Source of the DNA: Thiosocius teredinicola | GTDB lineage: Bacteria; Pseudomonadota; Gammaproteobacteria; Chromatiales; Chromatiaceae | DNA: 64,000 nucleotides | Direction: 5' to 3' | Assembly (NCBI RefSeq): GCF_002009425.1 | Contig: NZ_CP019936.1 | Coordinates: 4,017,297-4,081,296 of the forward strand | In this document: piece by piece, positions 1 through 11,186 of the stretch | Numbering within the stretch: the stretch's first letter is position 1 | How the letters are laid out: the number at the start of each line of letters is the position of its first letter | The notes under the pieces: model-generated | What the model was told of the DNA's origin: nothing | Seen by the model: only the letters and a program-made list of their open reading frames with translations | Databases searched by the model: none | Position numbers and translations under genes: made by a program

Positions 1-1
1 C

Positions 2-262
2 GAGCTGATTGCGCTCGTTATCAACGTGTTCCTGTTCGCAATCATCATTCAGGTGATCATCAGTTGGATCAATCCCGGCACGTACAACCCGGTTGTCGGA
101 CTGATCAACAGCCTTACCGAACCGCTGATCAGTCCGGTGCGTCGCCGCATGCCCAACATGGGTGGCCTGGACTTTTCGCCGATGGTGGTGATCATCGGCC
201 TTGTGCTCCTCGAGATGCTGCTTATCCCGCCGTTGACCGACGTCATCAGCCGTATGCTGTGA
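2..262 (+). CDS. yggT: YggT family membrane protein (5' end outside window)
   Basis: The reading frame is open from the window edge, so only about 86 C-terminal residues are visible. They hold the second YggT repeat: a hydrophobic helix ending in ISWINPGTYNP, then a LTEPLISPVRRRMPNMGGLD linker and a last helix rich in I, L and V. YggT proteins are small inner-membrane proteins, usually next to proC and linked to osmotic or cell-division functions. The exact role is unsettled. A GTG near base 26 is an internal codon, not a start. The stop overlaps the start of the next gene. Confidence 0.85.
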   Translation, partial: ELIALVINVFLFAIIIQVIISWINPGTYNPVVGLINSLTEPLISPVRRRMPNMGGLDFSPMVVIIGLVLLEMLLIPPLTDVISRML

Positions 263-549
263 ACGAAGAAGCTTGGTATCACTGGGACGGCGACGACCTG
301 GTGCTCAAGCTGAAGCTGCAGCCCAAGTCCAGCCGCGATCAATTCGCGGATATCCAGAACGACCGCCTACGCGTGCGCATCACTGCGCCACCGGTCGACG
401 GCAAGGCCAACACGCACCTGATCGCATGGCTGGCGCGTCAATTCGGTGTCGCCAAGTCGGCGGTCGCGATTGAGAACGGTCACACCAGCCAGCTTAAACG
501 CCTAAGGATCAGCGCTCCGAAACGATTACCTAATATCGTTAAACGCTGA
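259..549 (+). CDS. yggU: DUF167 (YggU) family protein
   Basis: A 96-residue protein starting at a GTG that overlaps the yggT stop (GTGA), so the two are translationally coupled. The DUF167 signature is clear: LKLKLQPKSSRDQF near the N-terminus, then RVRITAPPVDGKANTHL and a C-terminal stretch with the family pattern GHTSQLKRLRI. The family is small, cytosolic and without an assigned biochemical role. The yggT-DUF167 pair is a common gammaproteobacterial arrangement. The start was chosen because it gives the usual family length; a longer in-frame extension upstream is antisense-like and lies inside yggT. Confidence 0.88.
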   Translation: MNEEAWYHWDGDDLVLKLKLQPKSSRDQFADIQNDRLRVRITAPPVDGKANTHLIAWLARQFGVAKSAVAIENGHTSQLKRLRISAPKRLPNIVKR

Positions 550-551
550 TA

Positions 552-587
552 ATCGCGACGACCAAGAAACCAACAATAGGTCGCGAT
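552..587. repeat. 8-bp inverted repeat after the DUF167 gene
   Basis: ATCGCGAC at 552-559 is matched by GTCGCGAT at 580-587 around a 20-base loop. There is no T tract, so it could be a weak terminator, an operator or chance. It lies in the 145-base gap before the DUF4426 gene. Confidence 0.25.
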
Positions 588-694
588 CCAGTTCGTGCTT
601 GAATTGACTGGTTCGACATAAAGTCGGCGCGCGGCTGGTCTATAGTCAGTAGAAACCAAACAACGACAACAATATCGATCCGGAGGAAGATGCA

Positions 695-1138
695 ATGACT
701 AGGTTGGTCCATTCCCTGAGCGTATTGATGTTCATGCTGTTACCGCTGGCCGTAGCGGCCGAGAACAGCACCCGCGCAGGCGAATACACAATTCACCACA
801 ACGCCTTGACCACCGACAGCCTGCCAGCGGAGGTGGCGAGCGCCTACGGCATCCAACGCAGCACCAGCCGCGGGCTGCTCAATGTGAGTGTGATACGCGG
901 CAAGCCCGGCATGCTCGGCGAGCCCGTGCACGCCAAGATCAATGTCACGGCCAAGAATCTGTACGGCCAGATCAAACCGGTCGAGTTGCGCGAGATCGTC
1001 GAAGACAAAGCGATCTATTACATCGCCGACTTCCCGGTGGCGCACCGCGAGATGCTGCACTTCCAGATGGAGGTGTTGCCCGAAGGTGAGAACTATCCGG
1101 TACAGGCGCAGATGACTCAGGAGTTCTATACCGATTGA
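695..1138 (+). CDS. DUF4426 domain-containing secreted protein
   Basis: A 147-residue protein with an N-terminal signal peptide (hydrophobic core LSVLMFMLLPLAV, likely cleavage after the AVAA segment at about residue 22). The body fits DUF4426: GEYTIHHNALTTDSL near the start and a conserved beta-rich domain ending in AQMTQEFYTD. The family is periplasmic, of unknown function, and is often found near yggT/DUF167 and methionine genes in gammaproteobacteria. The ATG has a strong ribosome site (GGAGGA, 7 bases upstream). It is convergent with the next gene. Confidence 0.85.
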   Translation: MTRLVHSLSVLMFMLLPLAVAAENSTRAGEYTIHHNALTTDSLPAEVASAYGIQRSTSRGLLNVSVIRGKPGMLGEPVHAKINVTAKNLYGQIKPVELREIVEDKAIYYIADFPVAHREMLHFQMEVLPEGENYPVQAQMTQEFYTD

Positions 1139-1177
1139 TCGCCCAGGCGATCGGCGAGCGTTTCAAGACCAGGCGGA

Positions 1178-1202
1178 CTGCGCGCGATCCCTGTGCGCGC
1201 AG
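1178..1202. terminator. Possible bidirectional terminator hairpin
   Basis: CTGCGCGC (1178-1185) pairs with GCGCGCAG (1195-1202) around a 9-base loop, between two convergent genes. It lacks a T tract on either strand, so it may only be a stabilising hairpin. Confidence 0.4.
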
Positions 1203-1207
1203 CCGCT

Positions 1208-1876
1208 TCAAGTCACCCAGGCCTGAATCAGCAGCCAGACCCCGAACAACATAACCATTGCGCCGGCGATCGAGCGGACCACCGGTTTACGCACCCAATG
1301 GTTGAGCTGCGCGGCGGCCACACCCATCAGCAACAGGTTGGGCAATGTGCCCAGGCCGAATGCCAGCATCAACAGGGCGCCTTCGAGCGCACCGCCCGCG
1401 GACACGGTCCAGATCAAGGCACTGTAGACCAGGCCGCACGGCAACCATCCCCATAGCGCGCCGAGTAGCAACGCCTGCCTGACATGCCTTACCGGCAACA
1501 AGCCGCGCCCGAGCGGTTCGATGCGTTTCCACAGCTTGCCGCCGACGCGTTCGACACGCGCCAACAGGTTCCACCAGCCGGCAAGATACAGCCCCATCAG
1601 GATCAGGAATACGCCGGCGATGCTCAGCAACACGTGCTGCGCGGTCTGCACCGGCAGAAGCCCTGAAAAGTAGAAACCCAGCGCCCCCATGATGGCCCCG
1701 GCCAGCGTGTAGCTACCGATGCGCCCGAGGTTGTAGGCCAGCAACAACGGCCATTGTGAACGACCGGCAGGCAGACCCAGCGATAAGGCGCCGACGATGC
1801 CGCCGCACATACCTGCGCAGTGCACACCACCAAGCACGCCGACAACGAACGCGCTGAACAGGCCCAGTTCCGTCAT
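1208..1876 (-). CDS. Sulfite exporter TauE/SafE family protein, UreH/DsbD-like type
   Basis: A 222-residue polytopic membrane protein with about six helices. The N-terminal stretch GGVHCAGMCGG, with paired cysteines, is typical of the UreH-type (PF13386) transmembrane family. Members are linked to metal handling and cytochrome oxidase maturation rather than sulfite export. The start ATG overlaps the ampG stop as ATGA (1873-1876), which decides the start over a further-upstream alternative and implies coupling to ampG. Substrate is unknown. The protein could also be described as a cytochrome c biogenesis-like transporter. Confidence 0.8.
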   Translation of the reverse strand: MTELGLFSAFVVGVLGGVHCAGMCGGIVGALSLGLPAGRSQWPLLLAYNLGRIGSYTLAGAIMGALGFYFSGLLPVQTAQHVLLSIAGVFLILMGLYLAGWWNLLARVERVGGKLWKRIEPLGRGLLPVRHVRQALLLGALWGWLPCGLVYSALIWTVSAGGALEGALLMLAFGLGTLPNLLLMGVAAAQLNHWVRKPVVRSIAGAMVMLFGVWLLIQAWVT

Positions 1877-3249
1877 GCGCGTGCGGGCACCGGTGGCGCA
1901 TACCGCCACGCGAGCGCAATCAACACCAACACCGGCACGCCGAGCAACGCGGTAAAGGTAAAGAACTGCGGATAACCCCAGGCATTGACGAGGTCACCCG
2001 AAAAGCCGCCAAAGAACTTCGGCAGCAACACCATCAGGGAACTGAACAGCGCATACTGTGTTGCCGAGTACATGACATTGGTCAGACTCGACAGGTACGC
2101 GATAAAGGCCGCCGTGGCCACGCCGGCACTCAGGTTATCCATGCCGACCACCGCGATCAGCCACCAGTAATCGTGACCGATACCGGCCAACACGGAGAAC
2201 AACAGGTTGGTTGCAGCCGACAGCAGGCCACCGATGAACAGGATCGGCATAACGCCGAAACGGTACACCGCGGCGCCACCGAGGGCGGTTCCCGCCAATT
2301 GCATGATGACGCCGTACACCTTCGACGCCGACGCCACTTCGTCTTTGGTGAATCCCATGTTCTGGTAGAACACGTTGGTGATCACGCCCAACACGATATC
2401 CGACATGCGATAGCAGGCGATCAGCGTCAGAATCAGCAATGCGAGCACGCCATAGCGACGGAAGAAGTCGACGAACGGATTAGCCACGGCTGCCACAAAC
2501 CAGGCACTCACGCGATCGAACAGCGATGCGCTCCCTCGCCGCTCTGTCACGCTGTCGCCGGTCGGTACATCCGGCTCGGGTGAAAACAGGGTCGTCAACA
2601 TGCCTACGCACATCAGCGCGGCCATCGCGCTGTAAGCTATCATCCACGGCACATGCTGATAGGTCTTTTCATCGGGGTCGAACGCCGCAGCGATCCACAG
2701 CACGCCGGCCGACGCGCTGATCATCGCCAGGCGGTAGCCCAAGGTATAGGCCGACGCCAACAGGCCCTGCATCCGCTGCTCGGCAACTTCGATGCGGTAG
2801 GCATCGATCGCGATATCCTGCGTGGCCGAGGTGAACGCGACCAGCAAGGCCAGCCATACCAAGCGCTCCAGCGAAACCGCCGGGTCGGTCAGCGCCATAC
2901 CGAGGATGCCGCCGATCAATATGAGCTGCGTCAGCAGCAACCACCCGCGCCGGCGTCCCAGCTTCCGGGTCAAAGCCCCCAGACCCAGGCGGTCGACCAG
3001 TGGCGACCATACCCATTTGACGCCATAGGCCAGCGCGACCCAACTGATGTGGCCGATGGTCGAACGGTCGATGCCCGCTTCGGCAAGCCAATAGGAAAGC
3101 GTGCCGAACACCAGCAACAACGGGAGACCGGAAGAGAACCCCAACAGAAACAGGCGCAACACGCGTGCGTCATGTAACAGGTGATACAGCAGGTCGCGCC
3201 AGCCGTGGCCGTCCTGCAGCCGGTCTGCGGTGTCAGAACTCGACGTCAT
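1873..3249 (-). CDS. ampG: AmpG family muropeptide MFS transporter
   Basis: A 458-residue major facilitator with about 12-14 hydrophobic segments. Family landmarks are FSSGLPLLLVFGTLSYWL in the first helix, GVKWVWSPLVDRL in the loop region around residue 80, and TSATQDIAIDAYR near residue 150. AmpG imports GlcNAc-anhydro-muropeptides from the periplasm for peptidoglycan recycling, which also feeds beta-lactamase induction where AmpR/AmpC exist. The start overlaps the end of the exonuclease III gene by 17 bases, so the two are probably cotranscribed. The following UreH-type gene is coupled through ATGA. Confidence 0.93.
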   Translation of the reverse strand: MTSSSDTADRLQDGHGWRDLLYHLLHDARVLRLFLLGFSSGLPLLLVFGTLSYWLAEAGIDRSTIGHISWVALAYGVKWVWSPLVDRLGLGALTRKLGRRRGWLLLTQLILIGGILGMALTDPAVSLERLVWLALLVAFTSATQDIAIDAYRIEVAEQRMQGLLASAYTLGYRLAMISASAGVLWIAAAFDPDEKTYQHVPWMIAYSAMAALMCVGMLTTLFSPEPDVPTGDSVTERRGSASLFDRVSAWFVAAVANPFVDFFRRYGVLALLILTLIACYRMSDIVLGVITNVFYQNMGFTKDEVASASKVYGVIMQLAGTALGGAAVYRFGVMPILFIGGLLSAATNLLFSVLAGIGHDYWWLIAVVGMDNLSAGVATAAFIAYLSSLTNVMYSATQYALFSSLMVLLPKFFGGFSGDLVNAWGYPQFFTFTALLGVPVLVLIALAWRYAPPVPARA

Positions 3250-4006
3250 AATCGACGATCAATGGCGCATGGTCGGAGAAACGCTTCTTGCGATAGATGC
3301 TCGCCCCGACGATATGCTCGCGCAGCCCCGGCGTGACCACTTGGTAATCGATACGCCAGCCGACGTTCTTCGCCCAGGCCTGCCCGCGGTTCGACCACCA
3401 GGTGTACTCGTCGGCGTTCTGGTTGACGACGCGAAACGCATCCACCCAGCCCATCGGCCCGAACAACTTGTCGAGCCACGCGCGTTCTTCCGGCAGAAAG
3501 CCCGAGTTCTTCAGGTTGCCACGCCAGTTCTTGATATCGGCCTTGGTGTGGGCAATGTTCCAGTCGCCGCAGATGATGTATTCGCGACCATTGCTGCGCA
3601 GCTTTTTCAGCAGCGGCGTCATCCGATCCATGATGTCGAATTTCACCTGCTGGCGCAGCTCGCTCGACGAACCAGACGGCAGGTACAGCGAAACCACGCT
3701 GAGCTTGCCGAAGCGTGCCTCTATCCAGCGGCCTTCGGCATCGAAGTCGGGCCAGTCGAGCCCTTCGATCACTTCGTCCGGTTCGCGTTTCGCATAGATG
3801 CCGACACCGCTGTAGCCCTTCTTTTCAGCGGGATGGTAGTAGCAGTTGAAGCTCGGCGGCCAGTACAGGCGGTCGTTGATCTGATCGACCTGCGCCTTGA
3901 GTTCCTGCAGACACACCACGTCGGCCTGCTGGCGACGCAGCCAGGCATAGAAGCCCTTGCGTGCAGCAGCCCGTATACCATTCAAGTTAAGACTGATCAC
4001 GCGCAT
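3233..4006 (-). CDS. xth: Exodeoxyribonuclease III (Crc-like relative with an intact active site)
   Basis: A 257-residue endonuclease/exonuclease/phosphatase-fold protein. It carries the AP-endonuclease residues: N7 in SLNLNGIR, E35 in CLQELKAQ, the D/N pair in GDWNIAH near residue 150, D in GWRIDYQ near 226, and the C-terminal DH of [11 protein letters not shown]. Its function is repair of abasic and 3'-blocked DNA in the cytosol. Overall sequence and its position divergent from pyrE recall Pseudomonas Crc, an ExoIII-fold regulator that has lost catalysis. Here catalysis should be intact. I chose the second ATG (4006): the first (4015) lies within a TATAAT box, and neither has a ribosome site. 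Confidence 0.92.
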   Translation of the reverse strand: MRVISLNLNGIRAAARKGFYAWLRRQQADVVCLQELKAQVDQINDRLYWPPSFNCYYHPAEKKGYSGVGIYAKREPDEVIEGLDWPDFDAEGRWIEARFGKLSVVSLYLPSGSSSELRQQVKFDIMDRMTPLLKKLRSNGREYIICGDWNIAHTKADIKNWRGNLKNSGFLPEERAWLDKLFGPMGWVDAFRVVNQNADEYTWWSNRGQAWAKNVGWRIDYQVVTPGLREHIVGASIYRKKRFSDHAPLIVDYDVEF

Positions 4007-4013
4007 GCGGCGC

Positions 4014-4019
4014 ATTATA
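4014..4019 (-). promoter_or_regulatory. -10 element for the exonuclease III gene
   Basis: A perfect TATAAT on the minus strand ends 7 bases before the ATG at 4006. Transcription would then start at or next to the start codon, giving a leaderless or nearly leaderless mRNA. No convincing -35 is visible. Confidence 0.4.
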
Positions 4020-4042
4020 AGGAAAGGCGCTGCGACATGCCC

Positions 4043-4071
4043 TTGTCAGCACCAGACGGGTTCCGCAAAAT
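4043..4071 (+). promoter_or_regulatory. Sigma-70 promoter for pyrE
   Basis: TTGTCA at 4043-4048 and CAAAAT at 4066-4071 are separated by 17 bases. The predicted transcript start is about 20 bases before the pyrE ATG, just upstream of its CTGGAG ribosome site. Confidence 0.5.
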
Positions 4072-4097
4072 GCAGCGCTGCAATCTGGAGTGACCGC

Positions 4098-4739
4098 ATG
4101 CAAGACTACCAACGCGACTTTCTCGACTTCGCCCTCGACCAGGGCGTGCTCAAGTTCGGCGAGTTCACCCTCAAGTCGGGACGCAAAAGCCCTTACTTCT
4201 TCAATGCCGGCCTGTTCAACACCGGTGCTGCGTTGGCCAAACTCGGTCGTTTCTATGCTCAGACCATCGTCGATTCCGGTATCGAGTTCGACGTGCTGTA
4301 CGGTCCTGCCTATAAGGGCATCCCGCTCGCTGCAGTGACCGCCGCCGCGCTGTACGACCATCACGGCCTCGACGTGCCTTATGCCTTCAACCGCAAGGAG
4401 GCCAAGAGCCACGGTGAGGGCGGCAGCATCGTCGGCCACCCACTGCAGGGCGACATCCTGATCATCGACGATGTCATCACTGCCGGCACGGCGATTCGCG
4501 AATCGATGGACATCATCAACGCCGAAGGCGCCAAACCGGCCGGGGTGGTGATTGCACTGGATCGCCAGGAGCGCGGCAAAGGCGAACGCTCGGCGATTCA
4601 GGAAGTGGAAAGCGACTACGGGCTGAGCGTGGCCGCGATCGTGCGCCTCGCCGAACTCATCGACTTCGTCAAACAGCGCGGCGACGCCGACGACCACCTG
4701 GCCTATATCCAGGCCTATCGCGAGGCGTATGGCGTCTGA
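4098..4739 (+). CDS. pyrE: Orotate phosphoribosyltransferase
   Basis: A 213-residue protein, the usual length. It joins orotate to PRPP to make OMP in pyrimidine synthesis. Visible landmarks are the substrate loop [13 protein letters not shown] (residues about 25-37), the GPAYKGIPL motif near 75, [13 protein letters not shown] near 100, and the PRPP-binding motif [14 protein letters not shown] near 120-133. The ATG has a CTGGAG ribosome site. A longer in-frame extension upstream would run into the divergent promoter region and is rejected. Confidence 0.97.
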   Translation: MQDYQRDFLDFALDQGVLKFGEFTLKSGRKSPYFFNAGLFNTGAALAKLGRFYAQTIVDSGIEFDVLYGPAYKGIPLAAVTAAALYDHHGLDVPYAFNRKEAKSHGEGGSIVGHPLQGDILIIDDVITAGTAIRESMDIINAEGAKPAGVVIALDRQERGKGERSAIQEVESDYGLSVAAIVRLAELIDFVKQRGDADDHLAYIQAYREAYGV

Positions 4740-4748
4740 GGGTCGACC

Positions 4749-4775
4749 GGCTGGGCTCGGACGCCTTGCTCAGCC
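4749..4775. terminator. Hairpin between convergent pyrE and tauE-like genes
   Basis: GGCTGGGC (4749-4756) pairs with GCTCAGCC (4768-4775), one G-T wobble, 11-base loop. The right arm includes the stop codon of the leftward gene. There is no T run, so intrinsic termination is uncertain. Confidence 0.3.
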
Positions 4776-5516
4776 GACGATCAGCTTGATCCCGACCAAC
4801 ACGGTAACCACCTCGAAGGCACGCTTGATCCAGACATTGCCTTTGAGGATCGCCAGGTGAGCGCCCGCGTAGCCGCCGAGAAATGACCCGGCCAACAGGG
4901 CCGGTAACCAGTCCCACTGCACCTCGCCCAGCAGGCTCAGGGTAACCGCGCCACTGCCGTTCCAGAACATGCCGACCAGCACCAGGGTGTAGGTCACCGC
5001 CTGACGGTAGTCGGCGCCGAACCAGCGTACCAGCCACAGGGTGACGAACAGGCCGGTACCGGAGGTCAGCGAACCGTTCAGCACGCCGATCCCGAACAGC
5101 CCCAAACCACCCCAGAACAGCCCCGAACCGGCGCGGTTACGCGGTTCTTCGGTCAGACCGAGCTGTTTCTTGCTGACCGAATAGATGCCCAACCCCAGTG
5201 TCAACATCCCCAGCGCGATCTCGGCATAACGCCCGGGAACCTGGAGGATCAAACTGGCGCCTAACAACACACCAGGGACGCCGGTGGCCAGGATGAACAC
5301 GACGAACTGGCGGCGCAGGCCGCCCTCGCGCAGATGGCGGATGGTGGCCCCTACACCCAGCGCCACCGAGGCGATTTTGTGAGTCGCGAGGGCCACGCCG
5401 AACGGCAATCCGAGAAAGATCAGCAGCGGCAGCTGCAGCAGGCCGGCACCGCCGCCGGCAAACGCTGAAAACAGGTTGGCCAGCAGCGATATCAAAAAAA
5501 GTATGAAATGTTCCAA
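4770..5516 (-). CDS. TauE/SafE family sulfite/anion permease
   Basis: A 248-residue polytopic membrane protein with about eight helices in two repeats. The glycine-rich SAFAGGGAGLLQLPLL near the N-terminus and NGSLTSGTGLFVTLWL in the second half are the TauE/SafE (PF01925) repeat motifs. The family exports small oxyanions or sulfonates (sulfite, sulfoacetate, taurine products). The substrate cannot be told from sequence. It is convergent with pyrE and divergent from the DUF4124 gene, sharing a promoter region with the latter. Confidence 0.88.
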   Translation of the reverse strand: MEHFILFLISLLANLFSAFAGGGAGLLQLPLLIFLGLPFGVALATHKIASVALGVGATIRHLREGGLRRQFVVFILATGVPGVLLGASLILQVPGRYAEIALGMLTLGLGIYSVSKKQLGLTEEPRNRAGSGLFWGGLGLFGIGVLNGSLTSGTGLFVTLWLVRWFGADYRQAVTYTLVLVGMFWNGSGAVTLSLLGEVQWDWLPALLAGSFLGGYAGAHLAILKGNVWIKRAFEVVTVLVGIKLIVG

Positions 5517-5545
5517 GACTTGGCCGATAAAGCAGGACTGAGAGT

Positions 5546-5555
5546 CATTATAATG
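5546..5555. promoter_or_regulatory. Palindromic divergent -10 element
   Basis: CATTATAATG is a perfect 10-bp palindrome, so it reads TATAAT on both strands (5549-5554 plus, 5552-5547 minus). It sits midway between the start codons of two divergent genes (5516 and 5588). -35 boxes at consensus spacing are not obvious. Confidence 0.5.
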
Positions 5556-5587
5556 ACGAGTAACGCGCTAGACGCTCGAAGAAGGCT

Positions 5588-6571
5588 ATGACTGTAACAA
5601 CGAGATTTTCCGCCTTGGTGATGGTCGCTCTCATGCTGGCAGGCTCAGCGCAGGCCGGGAGCTTCAAGAAATGGGTCGACGAGAACGGCGTGACCCACTA
5701 CGGCACGTCGATCCCGCCCGAATACCAGGATCGGGCCCATTCCGAACTGAACACCCGCGGCATTGAGGTCAAACGCCACGACCGCGCCAAAACGCCCGAG
5801 GAGATCGAGCGCGACAAGGCACTGGCGGCACTGCGCGCCGAACAGCAGAAACTCCTCGAAGAACAGCAGGCGCGAGATCGCATCCTGCTCAATCTGTACC
5901 GCAACGAAGACGACCTGGTCATGGCGCGCGACGGCAAGATCGCGCAGCTCGATGCGCAGATCAAACTCACGCATAACGAGATCCGGCGCCTCAAGACCCG
6001 CCTGTCGGAGTTCCAGGGACGCGCGGCCGCCGCCGAGCGCGCGGGTCGACAGCTCAACAAACGTCAGCGCGACAACCTCGATAGTACCCAGCGATCGATC
6101 GAAAAGTCGTACGCCATCATCCTCAGCAAGGAAGACGAGAAGCGGTCGACGCTGGAACAATACGACTACGATCTGGCGCGTTTCCGCAAGCTGCATCAGG
6201 GCGGCGTGCGTGCCGCCAATGCCGACGTCGTCGCCAAGTCGGATATTCCGGACCTGGTGGATACCGCGGTGCGCTGCAATGGCGATCAGGAGTGCCTGAA
6301 GCTTTGGGAGATCGCGCAGAAATATGCCCGCGACAACGCGACCACGCCGATCGACCTCGCGGCCGACCGTATCTTAGTGACCGCCCCGCCGCGCGAGACG
6401 CGCGATGTCAGCATTACCGTGTCACGCCTGATCGATCGCACCGACGGCGGTGAACGCATCTTCATGGATTTGCAGTGCGTGAGCTTCACCGAGGGCCAGG
6501 AGTTCTGCCGCGGCCCGGAAGTCGAGGCCATCCGTGAAAAGTTCCGCGACGCGCTGATCGCCGGCAAATAG
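5588..6571 (+). CDS. DUF4124 domain-containing periplasmic coiled-coil protein
   Basis: A 327-residue protein with a signal peptide (core FSALVMVALMLAGSAQA, cleavage about residue 23). A DUF4124 motif follows (FKKWVDENGVTHYGTSIPPE, about 26-45). A long charged helical region with heptad character (about 70-200) is probably coiled coil. A C-terminal globular part has two cysteine pairs (RCNGDQEC, and C..FC near 300). DUF4124 proteins are common, envelope-located and uncharacterised in gammaproteobacteria. ATG chosen at the signal peptide start. It is convergent with slmA. Confidence 0.82.
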   Translation: MTVTTRFSALVMVALMLAGSAQAGSFKKWVDENGVTHYGTSIPPEYQDRAHSELNTRGIEVKRHDRAKTPEEIERDKALAALRAEQQKLLEEQQARDRILLNLYRNEDDLVMARDGKIAQLDAQIKLTHNEIRRLKTRLSEFQGRAAAAERAGRQLNKRQRDNLDSTQRSIEKSYAIILSKEDEKRSTLEQYDYDLARFRKLHQGGVRAANADVVAKSDIPDLVDTAVRCNGDQECLKLWEIAQKYARDNATTPIDLAADRILVTAPPRETRDVSITVSRLIDRTDGGERIFMDLQCVSFTEGQEFCRGPEVEAIREKFRDALIAGK

Positions 6572-6584
6572 CTCAATGACAGTT

Positions 6585-6623
6585 TGGCCGCGCAATGGCG
6601 GCCATCCCTGAGCGGCTCTCAGG
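6585..6623. terminator. Two hairpins between convergent genes
   Basis: TGGCCGC/GCGGCCA (6585-6604) is followed by CCTGAG/CTCAGG (6607-6623), the latter covering the slmA stop. Together they could end transcription from both sides. T tracts are lacking. Confidence 0.45.
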
Positions 6624-7221
6624 ACGGGGCGTTCTGCCCCGGATCGAACAGGCCGTGACTCAATACCGCCCAATCGGCATCCCAGGCCGTCAGCGACGGC
6701 TTGGCGAAGCGTGAACGCAGAAACTGCTGCATCCGACCCTCGACAAACGCAGTCAGCAAGCTCGCCGCCTCTTCCGGCGAGCGACGCAGCGTTGCATCGT
6801 TGCGTAGCTGCGCCTCGCGCAGAATCTGCCGCAACTGCACATCGATGCGTTCGAAAAACTGCTGCACCCGATCATGCAGGCGTTCACGTTCGCCGACCAA
6901 AGCATCGCCGAGCAGGATGCGTGTGATGCCGGGATTACGATCGGCGAAGCCGAGCAGCAGGTAGATCACCCGGGCGACCCGCACCTGGGTGTGCTTCTCT
7001 TCATCGAGGATCTGATTGATGCGAGCAAACACGGTTTCTTCGGCGAAGCCGATCAGCCCCTCGAACATCCGGGCCTTGCTCGGAAAGTGCCGATAAAGTG
7101 CCGCCTCGGAGACGCCCACCGCGCGCGCCAGCGCTGCCGTCGTGATCCGGTCACCCGGATGCAGCTCCAGCTCGTTCGCCAGCGCCTCGAGAATCGCCTG
7201 TTTACGCGACGGCCTCGGCAT
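6619..7221 (-). CDS. slmA: Nucleoid occlusion factor SlmA (TetR family)
   Basis: A 200-residue TetR-type DNA-binding protein. The helix-turn-helix TTAALARAVGVSEAALYRHF (about 27-46) followed by PSKARMFEGLIGF, and the later LLLGFADRNPGITRIL, match SlmA closely rather than a drug-pump repressor. SlmA binds sites on the chromosome and blocks FtsZ ring assembly over the nucleoid. Its place near pyrE, dut and coaBC is the conserved gammaproteobacterial context. The start lies 9 bases after the argB stop, so it is the last gene of a coaBC-dut-algC-argB-slmA unit. Confidence 0.9.
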   Translation of the reverse strand: MPRPSRKQAILEALANELELHPGDRITTAALARAVGVSEAALYRHFPSKARMFEGLIGFAEETVFARINQILDEEKHTQVRVARVIYLLLGFADRNPGITRILLGDALVGERERLHDRVQQFFERIDVQLRQILREAQLRNDATLRRSPEEAASLLTAFVEGRMQQFLRSRFAKPSLTAWDADWAVLSHGLFDPGQNAPS

Positions 7222-7230
7222 CGCTAGGTG

Positions 7231-10693
<3,463 letters not shown>

Positions 10694-10730
10694 ACTATCC
10701 CCGGTGCTGGTGCTGTTTTCTGATGGCTTG

Positions 10731-11186
10731 TTAGTGTCGTCCCGAGTGCCCGAAACCGCCGGCACCACGGTCGCTCTGATCAAACTCGTCTACCTGCTCG
10801 AACACGGCGCGAACCACCGGGATCAGCATCAGCTGAGCGATGCGCTCCCCGACTTCGACGCGAAAATGGTCGCTGCCACGGTTCCAGCACGACACGAAGA
10901 GCTGCCCCTGGTAGTCGGAATCGATCAATCCGACCAGGTTGCCCAATACGATGCCGTGCTTGTGACCGAGTCCCGAGCGCGGCAGGATCACCGCGGCCAG
11001 GGCCGGGTCGGCGATGTGTATGGCGACACCCGTTGGTATCAGCTGGGTCTCCCCCGGCGCCAGTTCGAGCGGCTCGTCGAGCATGGCGCGCAAGTCCATC
11101 CCGGCAGAGCCTTCGGTCGCATAATCGGGTAACGGGAAATCGCCACCGAGGCGATCGTCAAGAATCTTCAGTTGCAGTCTGTGCAT
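10731..11186 (-). CDS. dut: dUTP diphosphatase
   Basis: A 151-residue trimeric dUTPase, exactly the usual bacterial length. It hydrolyses dUTP to dUMP, keeping uracil out of DNA. The five family motifs are visible: [44 protein letters not shown] and the C-terminal [12 protein letters not shown] that closes over the active site. The ATG at 11186 lies 29 bases inside the end of coaBC, a common overlap for this pair; a TTG five codons further up is rejected. Confidence 0.97.
   Translation of the reverse strand: MHRLQLKILDDRLGGDFPLPDYATEGSAGMDLRAMLDEPLELAPGETQLIPTGVAIHIADPALAAVILPRSGLGHKHGIVLGNLVGLIDSDYQGQLFVSCWNRGSDHFRVEVGERIAQLMLIPVVRAVFEQVDEFDQSDRGAGGFGHSGRH

Noticed and set aside
604-646. 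TTGACT and TATAGT as a promoter before the DUF4426 gene
   Set aside because: The boxes are 31 bases apart, too far for sigma-70, and no better-spaced partner was found.
10694-10783. Upstream TTG as the algC start
   Set aside because: It lies inside dut, has no ribosome site, and adds 30 polar residues; the GTG at 10693 has a GGGGA site.
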